Source: Deltaproteobacteria bacterium IMCC39524 (GTDB taxonomy: Bacteria > Desulfobacterota > Desulfuromonadia > Desulfuromonadales > BM103). Taken from it: a DNA stretch of 64,000 nt. The notes below the pieces were generated by a model. The model was not told the origin of the DNA, made no database searches, and saw nothing but the letters and a program-made list of their open reading frames with translations. Positions 30,765 to 39,608 of the stretch are shown one piece after another. Location: positions 310,001 through 374,000 of the forward strand of contig JARUHJ010000004.1 in the NCBI GenBank assembly GCA_029667085.1. Reading direction: 5' to 3'. The first letter of the stretch is position 1, and every line of letters begins with the position of its first letter. The position numbers and the translations under genes are program-made.

Positions 30765-30805
30765 AAAGGCATACCATCCTACTCTTTGCTGAAGCCAACA
30801 ACGAA

Positions 30806-30831
30806 GAAGGGCAGCCGACAGGCTGCCCTTC
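30806..30831. terminator. Hairpin between the HD-GYP and zinc-ribbon genes
   Basis: A perfect 11-bp stem GAAGGGCAGCC with loop GACA lies between convergent genes. Short T runs on both sides suggest a weak bidirectional terminator. Confidence 0.6.
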
Positions 30832-30853
30832 ATAACTTTTATATGGTCTGGTT

Positions 30854-31045
30854 TTAAAGCGCGCAGCTCATATCTTCGCCGCAACACATGGGCGACTTGA
30901 TCTTACCATGGCCGTTGGGGCACTTGGAGATTTGAACGCTGTTGCCGTCACCCAGAACCAGAGAATCATTTTCAAGAGGAGCGTCGCATTTGGCGCAGGT
31001 AGCATTGACGCCCATTCCACACTTCGCACAGGTATAAGTTGCCAT
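30854..31045 (-). CDS. Small zinc-ribbon protein
   Basis: This 63-residue protein carries paired cysteines CAKCG and CAKCD within the first 20 residues, then C-P-N-G-H and CCGED near the end, which looks like two treble-clef or ribbon metal sites. The start at 31045 has AAGGAG in TAAGGAGAAATGAA upstream; the frame extends further but without support. It resembles short conserved proteins of the Geobacter and Chlorobium groups as far as I recall. Function unknown. Confidence 0.75.
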   Translation of the reverse strand: MATYTCAKCGMGVNATCAKCDAPLENDSLVLGDGNSVQISKCPNGHGKIKSPMCCGEDMSCAL

Positions 31046-31161
31046 TTCATTTCTCCTTATGGTTGTTATGAATGAATTCGTTAGCCTCACCGGGTTACTC
31101 AAAAAAGGTACCCTAAATATCTACAATAGCGACAGGGGTCTGTCAAACACCTGGGGCAAAT

Positions 31162-31995
31162 TCAGGAGTCATTTTTCAAACGAACACCATCGCCGGGAAG
31201 TTCGATCAATCCCTCTTTGTAAAGGTTGCCAACACCTTTCTTGAAAAGCTTCTTGCTCAAACCGAGCATCTCCTGAATATCTTCAGCCGGGCTCTTGTCG
31301 TGCAGGGGTAAAAAGCCATCATGGTCGATCAGGGCTTTCATGACTTTTCCGCGGGCATCGTCCCTGTCGCTTCGGGTTCCCATACTCAGGGTACAATCAA
31401 CTTTGCCATCGGCACGAATCTGCCGGATATAGCCTTTCACCTGGTCTCCGTATTTCAGGCGACTACCAACCTCGTCGTTATAGAGCAAACCGGCAAAGCG
31501 ATGATTGATAATCACTTTGGCTCCAATCTCGGTAAATCCCCAGACGATCAGGTCAACCTCCTGACCTTCGCCCAAAGTTTCATCAACAGCAGAGAGCCCT
31601 TTTTCGACACGCGCCGTACCGATCGGCCGCCCCTCGCGATCGAGACGCACCTTAACCAGGTAACGCCCTCCGGGTTTCATCTCTACCAACTGCTCTTTGA
31701 CCGGCACCAGCAGATCTTTGAACAATCCCCAGTCCATGAAAGCACCATGAACATTGACCTGGCTTGCGCGCAGCAAGGCATACTCACCAACCTCGGCAAA
31801 GGGCTGGCGCAGGGTCGCGACAGGCTCCCCGGAAGTATCCGCATAAACAAAAACCAGGAGCGTATCGCCCTTCTTGATTTCTTCGTCAAGCTCCCGCTTT
31901 GGCAAGAGCGCTTCTTGCCGACCGGAACGTAACCAGGCGCCTTCTTCATCTATTCGTGACACTTCAAGTCGATTCATATGACCAAGGTCGAACAT
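31162..31995 (-). CDS. CvfB/YitL-like S1 RNA-binding protein
   Basis: The 277-residue protein matches the CvfB layout: tandem S1-type OB folds (about 5-60, 65-135 and 145-210) followed by a C-terminal winged helix (215-275, ending near KKLFKKGVGNLYKEGLI). A typical S1 strand is VNVHGAFMDWGLFKDLLVP near residue 80. CvfB of Staphylococcus affects virulence-gene expression through RNA; here a general RNA role is inferred. GGAGAAT lies upstream of the ATG. It is divergent from the ABC-F gene. Confidence 0.85.
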   Translation of the reverse strand: MFDLGHMNRLEVSRIDEEGAWLRSGRQEALLPKRELDEEIKKGDTLLVFVYADTSGEPVATLRQPFAEVGEYALLRASQVNVHGAFMDWGLFKDLLVPVKEQLVEMKPGGRYLVKVRLDREGRPIGTARVEKGLSAVDETLGEGQEVDLIVWGFTEIGAKVIINHRFAGLLYNDEVGSRLKYGDQVKGYIRQIRADGKVDCTLSMGTRSDRDDARGKVMKALIDHDGFLPLHDKSPAEDIQEMLGLSKKLFKKGVGNLYKEGLIELPGDGVRLKNDS

Positions 31996-32233
31996 TGGGA
32001 TTCTCCATTCTGATAAGTTTTTTTACCGGTTAAGTTTAACACCAAGCGGCTCGGGCGCAGGATAAAATCATCGGCCGAGCAAATTTTAAATATCTTCGTG
32101 CAGATTCACACTCGCAGACGTCCTTAAAGAGGACGGCTGTTACATGACAGAAAGTAAGAAGAAAACCATTTTCCTTTGCATGGCAACGTCACTCTGCCAT
32201 AATCCCTCACGATTATCCGGGAAGAGAGTATTC

Positions 32234-34111
32234 ATGGCATTTATTAATCTCCGCAACATCAGTCTGGCCTTCGGGGGCCCGAGTCTTTTCGAGGACGTCT
32301 CCCTGCGCATTTCCAAGGGCGAACGCATCTGTTTGCTCGGTCGCAACGGCACAGGCAAATCGACCCTGCTCAAAGTGATTTCCGGCGAGCTTCCACCTGA
32401 TGATGGCGTCATAGATCGTCAACAGGGGCTGCGCGTCGCACGCCTCGAACAGGACGTGCCCCGCAACCTGCGGGGGACCATTTATGAAGCACTCGCCGGA
32501 GGACTTGGCCAGGCGGGCTCGCTGCTGAACCGTTACCACGAACTCAGCCTGCGTATGGAGCAGGGAGAGTCTGATCTGCACAAGGAACTCTCCGAGATTC
32601 AACATAAGCTGGAGAGTTGTGATGGCTGGGCTCTGCAGCAGCAGATTGAACAGGTTCTCTCCCGCCTCAAGCTCGAAGCCGATCTGCCGGTGCAGGGTCT
32701 CTCGGGAGGGATGATGCGACGGGTTCTTCTCGGACGGGCTCTTGCTGTTAATCCCGACATCCTGTTACTTGATGAGCCGACCAACCACCTGGACATCGAG
32801 TCGATTACCTGGCTTGAAGGATTCCTCAAACGCGAGAACCTCACCTTGGTCTTTGTCACTCACGACCGGGCCTTTTTACGTAATCTGGCAACCCGTATCG
32901 TCGAGATAGACCGTGGCCGCCTGTACGACTTCGCCTGCGATTACGACACCTTTCTGCTCCGCAAAGAAGAGCACCTTCACGCCGAGAGCCAGGAGAACGC
33001 CCGCTTTGACAAGAAGCTGGCGGAAGAGGAAGTCTGGATCCGTAAAGGGATCAAGGCACGACGCACCCGTAATGAGGGGCGGGTCCGCGAGTTGAAGAAG
33101 ATGCGAGAAGAGCGCAGTCAAAGGCGCGCACGCCTCGGCACAGCCAACTTCAACCTGCAGGAAGCCGATCGCAGCGGAAAACTGGTCGCTAAAGTAAAAG
33201 GACTTTCCTTCGCCTATGGCGAGGCCCCCGTGGTCAAGGACTTTTCAACGACCGTCATTCGCGGTGACCGGATCGGCATCATCGGCCCCAACGGTGTGGG
33301 CAAAACCACCCTGCTCAAGTTGATTCTCGGCGAGTTGCAGCCGCAACAGGGTGAAGTCAAACTTGGCACAAACCTGCAGACAATTTATTTTGATCAACTG
33401 CGGGAGCAACTCAACCCGGAACTGACGGTACAGCAGAACCTCGCCGGCGAACAGGATACGGTGGTGGTTGGCGGCAAAGCCAGGCATGTCATCGGCTATC
33501 TGCAGGATTTTCTGTTCACACCTGACCGCATCCGTAGCCCGGTACGCATTCTTTCCGGTGGGGAACGCAACCGGCTTTTACTTGCCCGGCTTTTCACCCG
33601 GGAAGCTAACGTCCTGGTGCTTGACGAGCCCACCAATGACCTGGACCTGGAAACCCTCGACCTGCTGGAAGAGTTACTCGCCGACTTCAAGGGAACCCTG
33701 TTTCTGGTCAGTCATGACCGGGCATTCTTAAATCGGGTGGTCACCAGCACAATCGTCTTCGAAGACAACGGCCAGATAAACGAGTACGTCGGCGGCTACG
33801 ATGAATGGTTGCGCCAAAAGGAAGAGACCGAAGAACCGCGGCCAGTGGTTGAGGCGACCAAGGAGAAGCCCAAAAAAGAACGCGCCCGCAAGCTGACGTT
33901 CAAAGAGAAGCATGAACTTGAAGAGTTACCGGTAAAGATAGACGCGCTAGAGACTGAAATCTCTGAACTCCATGAAAAAATGGCTGACTCCGATTTTTAT
34001 CGCAACGCCGGAGAGCAGGTCGCTGAAACCACGGCACGATTGGAAAGACTCGAAACTGAGCTTGCTGAAACCTATGCCCGTTGGGAAGGACTCGACGCTT
34101 TGAATAATTGA
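32234..34111 (+). CDS. uup: ABC-F family ATPase, Uup type
   Basis: This 625-residue protein has two ABC ATPase domains and no membrane part. Walker A motifs are GRNGTGKST near residue 36 and GPNGVGKTT near 350. Walker B motifs end in LLDEPTNHLD and VLDEPTNDLD. The linker between domains is rich in charged helix, and the C-terminal 90 residues form a coiled coil (from KKERARKLTFKEK), which distinguishes Uup from EttA. Uup-type proteins bind ribosomes or branched DNA and affect transposon excision. The start at 32234 follows GGAAGAGAG; an upstream in-frame ATG at 32144 is unlikely. Confidence 0.88.
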   Translation: MAFINLRNISLAFGGPSLFEDVSLRISKGERICLLGRNGTGKSTLLKVISGELPPDDGVIDRQQGLRVARLEQDVPRNLRGTIYEALAGGLGQAGSLLNRYHELSLRMEQGESDLHKELSEIQHKLESCDGWALQQQIEQVLSRLKLEADLPVQGLSGGMMRRVLLGRALAVNPDILLLDEPTNHLDIESITWLEGFLKRENLTLVFVTHDRAFLRNLATRIVEIDRGRLYDFACDYDTFLLRKEEHLHAESQENARFDKKLAEEEVWIRKGIKARRTRNEGRVRELKKMREERSQRRARLGTANFNLQEADRSGKLVAKVKGLSFAYGEAPVVKDFSTTVIRGDRIGIIGPNGVGKTTLLKLILGELQPQQGEVKLGTNLQTIYFDQLREQLNPELTVQQNLAGEQDTVVVGGKARHVIGYLQDFLFTPDRIRSPVRILSGGERNRLLLARLFTREANVLVLDEPTNDLDLETLDLLEELLADFKGTLFLVSHDRAFLNRVVTSTIVFEDNGQINEYVGGYDEWLRQKEETEEPRPVVEATKEKPKKERARKLTFKEKHELEELPVKIDALETEISELHEKMADSDFYRNAGEQVAETTARLERLETELAETYARWEGLDALNN

Positions 34112-34223
34112 GGTCACAGACAGGAGGACTTTCTCAGTTATCCAGGCCACAGCCTTTCACTTTTCGATCTTTACGTTATTCTATACAATAGGCAAACAGG
34201 TTGACCCTCTTTATGGTGGCAAA

Positions 34224-35234
34224 ATGAGTATTCTGATTGTTGATGATTCTCTGGTTTCCCGTACCTTCATTAGCGATCTTCTCAACGAAGTCGGCTACAC
34301 AGAGCTGATTCTCTGCGAGTCTATCGAGGATGCGTACAAAACCATCGGCTTTTACGATTCGGAGACAACCAGCACCGACCTCGACCTGATCCTGCTCGAC
34401 ATCAACCTGCCCGGCAAAAGCGGTATCGACGCCTGCCGGGAAATTTCTGATCATGAGCTTTTCTGCGACATTCCGATTATTGTTATCAGTGGCGCCGACC
34501 ATCTTGACGGCTTGGAAGCAGCCTTTACAGCCGGCGCTTCAGACTACATCACCAAGCCTCCAAGCCATACCGAGCTCCTCGCCAGAATCCGCTCAGCCCT
34601 GCGTTTAAAAGCAGAGATGAATCAGCGCAAGGCTCGTGAAGAAGATCTGCTGGTTCTCAACGATCGCCTGGCCGAGATGAACCGGGAGCTGGAAAGACTT
34701 TCCACAACCGACAGCTTGACCGGCCTGGCCAATCGGCGCTCATTCAATGAATTTCTCTCCCGCGAATGGTTAAGAGAGCAGCGCGAGCAGCAACCTTTTT
34801 CCGTCATTATGATCGACATCGATCACTTCAAAAAATATAATGATCACTACGGCCACCTGGAGGGCGATGTCTGCCTGCAGAAGGTCGCATGGGCACTGCA
34901 GAGCGCCCTTTGTCGACCCGGTGATCTGCTTGCTCGCTACGGAGGTGAGGAGTTTGTCGCTATCCTGCCGCATACCGATCTGCAAGGGGCTGTGGAGCTG
35001 GCAGAGAATCTGCATGAGCGGATTCGGGAACTGGAACTTGTACACGAAGATTCACCGGTATCATCAAACGTGACTGTAAGCGCTGGCATCGCCAGTGTGA
35101 TCCCCAATCAAGGCATCTCACCTTCCCAGGTGGTTGCCATGGCAGATAAAGCGCTCTACGCAGCCAAGCAGGCCGGCAGGAATCAAAGTGCCATAGCGAC
35201 CCCCCCCTCAAGCGAAGCGCAATCACTGAATTAA
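34224..35234 (+). CDS. Diguanylate cyclase with receiver domain (REC-GGDEF)
   Basis: This response regulator makes cyclic di-GMP. The receiver (1-125) has DD at residues 7-8 and phospho-acceptor D59 in LLDINLPG. A short coiled coil leads to a GGDEF domain whose active site is GGEEF at 240-244, consistent with activity. The product-inhibition site RxxD is present as R231-D234, exactly five residues before GGEEF. No kinase gene is adjacent. The gene is only 11 bases from the dus gene. Confidence 0.92.
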   Translation: MSILIVDDSLVSRTFISDLLNEVGYTELILCESIEDAYKTIGFYDSETTSTDLDLILLDINLPGKSGIDACREISDHELFCDIPIIVISGADHLDGLEAAFTAGASDYITKPPSHTELLARIRSALRLKAEMNQRKAREEDLLVLNDRLAEMNRELERLSTTDSLTGLANRRSFNEFLSREWLREQREQQPFSVIMIDIDHFKKYNDHYGHLEGDVCLQKVAWALQSALCRPGDLLARYGGEEFVAILPHTDLQGAVELAENLHERIRELELVHEDSPVSSNVTVSAGIASVIPNQGISPSQVVAMADKALYAAKQAGRNQSAIATPPSSEAQSLN

Positions 35235-35245
35235 GAGACCTGAAG

Positions 35246-36244
35246 ATGCCCGTTGCACAACCTCTACCGAAGACAAAGCATGGCCTGCGTGCGTTGCCCT
35301 GGGATTCTGAAAAAAAGCCACTCATGCTCGCCCCATTGCAGGGTCTGACCAACCGCGCGACACGCTCTCTGTTTATTGACTGGGTTCGCCCCGACGTGGT
35401 TTTCACCGAGTTCATGCGTGTCAGCAGCGTCGGCCGTAAACATCTGTCCAAAAACGACCTGAAAGAAGCCGTCAGTACCACCGGAGGCGTGCCCTTGGTC
35501 GCACAGCTGGTCGGCAATAACAGCCAGGCCCTGGTGAAGGCGGCCGAGCACGCAGAAGCCGCCGGCGCCCTGCATATCAACCTGAACATGGGATGTCCCT
35601 ACGGGCGCACGGCCAGCGGCGCAAGTGGTGGCGCCATGCTGCAGTATCCCGAGATTCTTGCCGAAATGCTGCCGGCTTTACGCCAGGCCATCTCCGGGAC
35701 GTTCTCGATCAAGCTACGGGCGGGATACAAAGACCCCGAGGAGATTTTTGCCCTGCTGCCGTTGATTACTGCCGCCGAGGTCGATTTTCTAATCATACAC
35801 CCACGCACAGTCACGCAAAAGTACGCGGGATCAGCAGACCACAGGATCACGCAACGGGTCGTAGGTGAGCTATCCATACCGGTTATCGCCAATGGTGATA
35901 TCCGCACGGCAGAGCAGGGATTGCGCATACTTGAAGAGACCGGTGCCGCCGGGCTGATGCTCGGGCGGGGCGCGATTGCCGACCCGCTGCTCTTTGAACG
36001 CCTGCGCAAGCAAAACACCGAAGAGCCAACGGAAACAGAAACCGCCCTCATGTTGCATCGCTATCTGAAGGAGCTGCTCAGACTTTATAGTGATCTTTTC
36101 TGCGGTGAACGACAGATCCTCGACAAGGTAAAAAACGTCATGTCCTTCATTGACACCCCGGCCTTCTCGAAACGGATCACGAAGATGAAACGGGTTCACA
36201 ACCTCGCCGACCTGGCAGCCCTGATCGAGGCACTTAAAAGATGA
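35246..36244 (+). CDS. tRNA-dihydrouridine synthase
   Basis: This FMN-dependent enzyme reduces uridines in tRNA. The TIM barrel begins with LMLAPLQGLTNRATR near residue 28. The catalytic cysteine is C117 in LNMGCPYGR, followed by SGASGG. FMN-phosphate binding appears in ANGDIRTAE near 215 and LGRGAIADP near 238. The sequence diverges from DusA, DusB and DusC (NMGCPYG rather than NxGCP), so the subfamily and target uridine are not assigned. The next gene overlaps by four bases. Confidence 0.88.
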   Translation: MPVAQPLPKTKHGLRALPWDSEKKPLMLAPLQGLTNRATRSLFIDWVRPDVVFTEFMRVSSVGRKHLSKNDLKEAVSTTGGVPLVAQLVGNNSQALVKAAEHAEAAGALHINLNMGCPYGRTASGASGGAMLQYPEILAEMLPALRQAISGTFSIKLRAGYKDPEEIFALLPLITAAEVDFLIIHPRTVTQKYAGSADHRITQRVVGELSIPVIANGDIRTAEQGLRILEETGAAGLMLGRGAIADPLLFERLRKQNTEEPTETETALMLHRYLKELLRLYSDLFCGERQILDKVKNVMSFIDTPAFSKRITKMKRVHNLADLAALIEALKR

Positions 36245-36468
36245 TGAGCGAGAGCCCTGATTTTGATCACACGGAGTTACTCGAACTGGTGAAGGCGCGT
36301 ATGCCGTTCGGCAAATACGAAGGGCGGCTGATCATCGATCTGCCGGAGGATTATCTGGTCTGGTTTGCCAGTAAAGGTTTTCCGCAAGGCCAGGTAGGCA
36401 GGAGGTTGCAGGCGGTCTACGAGTTTAAACTGAACGGTCTTGACGCACTTTTTGAGCCACTGCGCTAA
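36241..36468 (+). CDS. DUF3820 family protein
   Basis: This 75-residue protein has the family core MPFGKYEGRLIIDLPEDY at about residues 22-39, followed by LVWFASKGFPQGQVG. DUF3820 also forms the C-terminal part of some exonuclease X-like proteins and may bind nucleic acid. It starts within the end of the dus gene (ATGATG over the stop), so the two are co-translated. Confidence 0.85.
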   Translation: MMSESPDFDHTELLELVKARMPFGKYEGRLIIDLPEDYLVWFASKGFPQGQVGRRLQAVYEFKLNGLDALFEPLR

Positions 36469-36491
36469 AGAAATTGTGAAAAAACCTGCCT

Positions 36492-36797
36492 CTAAAGCTC
36501 AACAGCATTAAAATCATAACGACCCACACCTTGAACCAGCAGGTATTTTGCCGTTTCAGGCAACATATTAACAACTCTGTGTACCCGCGTCACCGCAACC
36601 TCGCAACGCTCTCCGCAAGCAAGCTGAACAGACTCCCGAGGGTCCTGATACTCCACGGCAATCAAGCCTTGCAGACAAAGGATCCGATCAGTCACCTCCG
36701 AGTGAAAGTGCCAGGCCGTAGCCTCGCCGGGGTCGAGAACCAGGATGCGGACCCGAACATTTCCCGTTTCAAGAATGACCTCATCGCGATCGTTCAT
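36492..36797 (-). CDS. Cupin-fold protein
   Basis: This 101-residue single-domain cupin has a histidine-containing first motif (AWHFHSEVTDRILCLQG, residues 28-44) and a second motif with RVHRVVN near 73. The metal set looks like H-H-(E)-H, so it may bind one metal. Substrate unknown. AGGAG precedes the ATG. It is the last of a minus-strand run below murB. Confidence 0.8.
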   Translation of the reverse strand: MNDRDEVILETGNVRVRILVLDPGEATAWHFHSEVTDRILCLQGLIAVEYQDPRESVQLACGERCEVAVTRVHRVVNMLPETAKYLLVQGVGRYDFNAVEL

Positions 36798-36844
36798 TAA
36801 TCACTCCTGGAACAAAACCAAAAGATCGTCTTAAGTGCCATGCT

Positions 36845-37825
36845 TCAGATCACGGCTTGATGGGCAGGGATGATGTCTCCGGTCGGGCACACGTAGCGTA
36901 CTTCACAACACAGGTCAAAGCCGATCCGTTCATGCACAACCTTGCGGATATGTGCAATCAGGTTCAAAACGTCTTCTGATGTAGCGCCCCCGAGATTGAC
37001 AATAAAATTGGCGTGTTGACGAGAGACTTCAGCTTTGCCGATGCGTGTTCCTTTCAGGCCGGCATCTTCAATGACCTTGCCTGGAGGACCGACGCTGGCG
37101 TGCATCTCGCTAGTGCTGAGAAATACAGAGCCACAGTTGGGTTGCTTGCGTGGGAATTTGCGGCGACGCTCACGCAAATCCTCCAACATCATTTTACGAA
37201 TATTCCGCGGTTCCTGCCGTTCACATTGCAGCTCCACCTTAACCACCACGGTGCCGCTACCCTGCAGAGCACTGCGACGATAAGCAAAAGCACACTCGTC
37301 CCGGTTGAGCTCCAACTGCTTGCCATGCTGGTCGACAATCCAGACCCGGCGCACGTTTTCACCGATGCCTTTACGCTGACTGCCGCCATTCATCAGGACC
37401 AAGCCCCCGAGCGTTCCGGGAATACCAATCGTGTGTTCCAACCCCGCCAGGCCGGCGAGCATCGCTTTGCGGGCCAAACCAGGGACCCAGGCGCCGGCTT
37501 CGGCGATAATCCTGTTGTCAGAGATCGCAACACGGGACAGGCTTTTACCGAGCTTGAGGACAATACCGCGCAGCCCGGAGTCATCAAAGAGCAGGTTCGT
37601 GCCTTGGCCAATCACCATCAGGGGGATGTCGTGGAGACGGGCAAAAGAGACCACGCGCGCAACCTGCGCAATCGTTTCAGGCTCAACCAACAGATCGGCA
37701 GGACCGCCAATCTGCCAACTGTTATGATCGGCAATCGGGGCATCAAACAGAGTGCGGCCAACGCCAGCGGCTACAATCTGGGCAAGTTGCTGTGAACGCT
37801 GGTCACGGATTGATCGAGAGGACAT
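36845..37825 (-). CDS. murB: UDP-N-acetylenolpyruvoylglucosamine reductase
   Basis: MurB is a FAD enzyme that makes UDP-MurNAc for peptidoglycan. The 326-residue protein has NSWQIGGPADLLV near residue 34, IGIPGTLGG near 138 and the active-site serine region NCGSVF near 230, followed by GPPGKVIEDAGLKG and SRQHANFIVN. The standard PSAGSVF is PNCGSVF here and the protein has an 18-residue tail beyond the usual EVRYVG end. It lies outside any mur/fts cluster, so it could be a second copy. It is 51 bases downstream of the spermidine-synthase-like gene. Confidence 0.88.
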   Translation of the reverse strand: MSSRSIRDQRSQQLAQIVAAGVGRTLFDAPIADHNSWQIGGPADLLVEPETIAQVARVVSFARLHDIPLMVIGQGTNLLFDDSGLRGIVLKLGKSLSRVAISDNRIIAEAGAWVPGLARKAMLAGLAGLEHTIGIPGTLGGLVLMNGGSQRKGIGENVRRVWIVDQHGKQLELNRDECAFAYRRSALQGSGTVVVKVELQCERQEPRNIRKMMLEDLRERRRKFPRKQPNCGSVFLSTSEMHASVGPPGKVIEDAGLKGTRIGKAEVSRQHANFIVNLGGATSEDVLNLIAHIRKVVHERIGFDLCCEVRYVCPTGDIIPAHQAVI

Positions 37826-37876
37826 TGCTTTTCCTGTAAAAGTCTTTTAGCAGCGATCTCTGTCAAAAGATTCGAG

Positions 37877-38593
37877 TTAATTCTTCCTATGAGTCAGCGG
37901 CTGTTTGGTTCTGGAGAGTGGCAGCTTGGCCAGAAACACCACGTGACGAAAGCCTCCCCGTCCGGGCCGCTCGTGGCTGACAGTGAAGCCAGTGGCACAA
38001 AGACGCTTGTCGAAGCCCTCATCATAATTCTCGCCCCAGATGGAAAACATGCCGCCGGGATTCAGAGCAGCTTTCACATGGTCAATCGCACGACTGCCGT
38101 AGAGGGGGTCTTTGATCTTGTGGGTATGATAATGCGGTCCCTTGTAAAGGTCAAAGACGATGGCATCAAATTTTTCCAAGCCGCCTTTCCGTCCCGTATT
38201 TCGAACCAGGTCAGCCACGTCGCCAATCTCGACGCGAACCCGCGGATCGCTCGCAGCGCCATCAGTCAATCTGGACAAGGGCCCCCGACACCAATCGAGT
38301 ACGACCGGGTTAAGCTCGGCAACAACGACTTCTGCAGTTACAGGCAGTGAATCGAGAACCGCCCGGAGAGTACAGCCCATACCGAGCCCACCAACCAGCA
38401 CCCGGGGTGCAGCATGACTTTTGAGATGTTGGCAACCGAGTTGGCCGAGAACCACTTCGGAACGGTTCGCCATGCTGTTCATCAACACCAGGCCACCAAC
38501 GGTGATCAAAAAATCCCGCTCATCGCGCTGACGCAGCTCAAGGACACCTTCGTCCGTATCAATACTTTCTATTGTCTTCCAGGGTTTGGCCAT
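37877..38593 (-). CDS. Spermidine synthase-like methyltransferase-fold protein
   Basis: This 238-residue protein has a Rossmann-type AdoMet-binding fold like polyamine aminopropyltransferases: VLVGGLGMGCTLRAVL near residue 66, an acidic loop ELNP at the end of strand 2, GDVADLV and DAIVFDLYKGP near 150. The polyamine-site residues are not evident and the N-terminal beta-hairpin is short, so polyamine synthesis is unproven. The start at 38593 (MAKPWKTI) fits the fold; an ATG 19 codons upstream runs into the hairpin at 38604-38645. Confidence 0.75.
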   Translation of the reverse strand: MAKPWKTIESIDTDEGVLELRQRDERDFLITVGGLVLMNSMANRSEVVLGQLGCQHLKSHAAPRVLVGGLGMGCTLRAVLDSLPVTAEVVVAELNPVVLDWCRGPLSRLTDGAASDPRVRVEIGDVADLVRNTGRKGGLEKFDAIVFDLYKGPHYHTHKIKDPLYGSRAIDHVKAALNPGGMFSIWGENYDEGFDKRLCATGFTVSHERPGRGGFRHVVFLAKLPLSRTKQPLTHRKN

Positions 38594-38603
38594 GAATTTT
38601 CCA

Positions 38604-38645
38604 TTAAAAGAAAGGGGACAGGCACCTGCGGAGCCAGTCCCCTTC
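38604..38645 (-). terminator. REP-like palindrome acting as terminator after hflC
   Basis: Read on the minus strand, a stem with GGGGAC/GTCCCC arms and an inner GGC/GCC pairing (separated by an A-A mismatch) is followed by TTTCTTTT. The sequence resembles a GGGGACAGGCACC/GGAGCCAGTCCCC palindrome that I recall as a frequent dispersed repeat in several bacteria; this is from memory. It lies between hflC and the spermidine-synthase-like gene. Confidence 0.7.
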
Positions 38646-38675
38646 ATCATCTTTCAAGCAAACAGGGTTAAATGT

Positions 38676-39608
38676 TTACTTCGCTTCTTTCAGATAACGA
38701 TAATAATCCGAGTCAGTGGATATCACCAAACGGCCGTTCTTCTGGATCGATTTTTTATAAGATTCCAGAGTCCTCAGAAACGTATAGAACTCTTTGTCCT
38801 GGTTATAAGCCTCAGCGTAAATCGCTGCAGCCTCAGCATCAGCACCACCACGCACCTCGAGAACCTTACGATAGGCCTCGGAGCTGATCTCCTTGAGCTC
38901 GCGTTCCATCTGGCCGAGGATATCAGCCTTCTCGCCCTCGCCTTCGGAGCGGTACTGGGCGGCAACCTTTTTACGCTCGTTGATCATACGCTCGTAGACC
39001 CGGGTTCGTACCTGCTCAACATAGTTAATGCGTTTGATTTGCACATCGAGCAATTCAATGCCGTAATCAGGAGTGTTGGCACGGGCCTTGTCGAGGATTC
39101 CCGCCATAATCTCTTCGCGCCCCACCAGATTCTCCTTGGCGACCTCGACACCTTCTACCTCGAAGCGCTCTTCGCCGCCGCCATCTCGGACCTCATAATC
39201 GCTACCGCGTACCAGCTCCACCAGCAGACGACCGGAGACGGCATCGCGCACCACAGAATCAATGATATCGTCGAGGCGGCTCATAGCGCCGCGCTCGGTG
39301 GCAACCGTGGTATAGAACAGAAGTGGATCCTTGATGCGCCAACGAGCCGTGGTATCAATCCAGATGAATCTCTTGTCCTTGGTCGGGATCTGGTTCGGAT
39401 CACCATCCCATTTCAGGATGCGCTTTTCAAAGCGGCTGACCTTCTGCACAAAAGGGATCTTGAAGTGCAGACCAGACTCAGAGACATCACCCACCGGCTT
39501 ACCGAACTGGGTGACAATCGCTTGCTCTGCTTCATTAACTACGTAGAGACCATCCACGCCGACAAAAAGCGCGGCAATAATAATGACAAAGATAATGGGA
39601 GCTTTCAT
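38676..39608 (-). CDS. hflC: FtsH protease modulator HflC
   Basis: HflC forms with HflK a large membrane complex, anchored in the inner membrane, that modulates FtsH. The 310-residue protein has one N-terminal transmembrane helix (about 4-22), an SPFH/band 7 domain (YVVNEAEQAIVTQFGKPVG onward), and a coiled coil rich in A, E and R (RSEGEGEKADILGQ near residue 220). Its ATG overlaps the hflK stop by one base (TAATG), so the two are translationally coupled. Confidence 0.94.
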   Translation of the reverse strand: MKAPIIFVIIIAALFVGVDGLYVVNEAEQAIVTQFGKPVGDVSESGLHFKIPFVQKVSRFEKRILKWDGDPNQIPTKDKRFIWIDTTARWRIKDPLLFYTTVATERGAMSRLDDIIDSVVRDAVSGRLLVELVRGSDYEVRDGGGEERFEVEGVEVAKENLVGREEIMAGILDKARANTPDYGIELLDVQIKRINYVEQVRTRVYERMINERKKVAAQYRSEGEGEKADILGQMERELKEISSEAYRKVLEVRGGADAEAAAIYAEAYNQDKEFYTFLRTLESYKKSIQKNGRLVISTDSDYYRYLKEAK

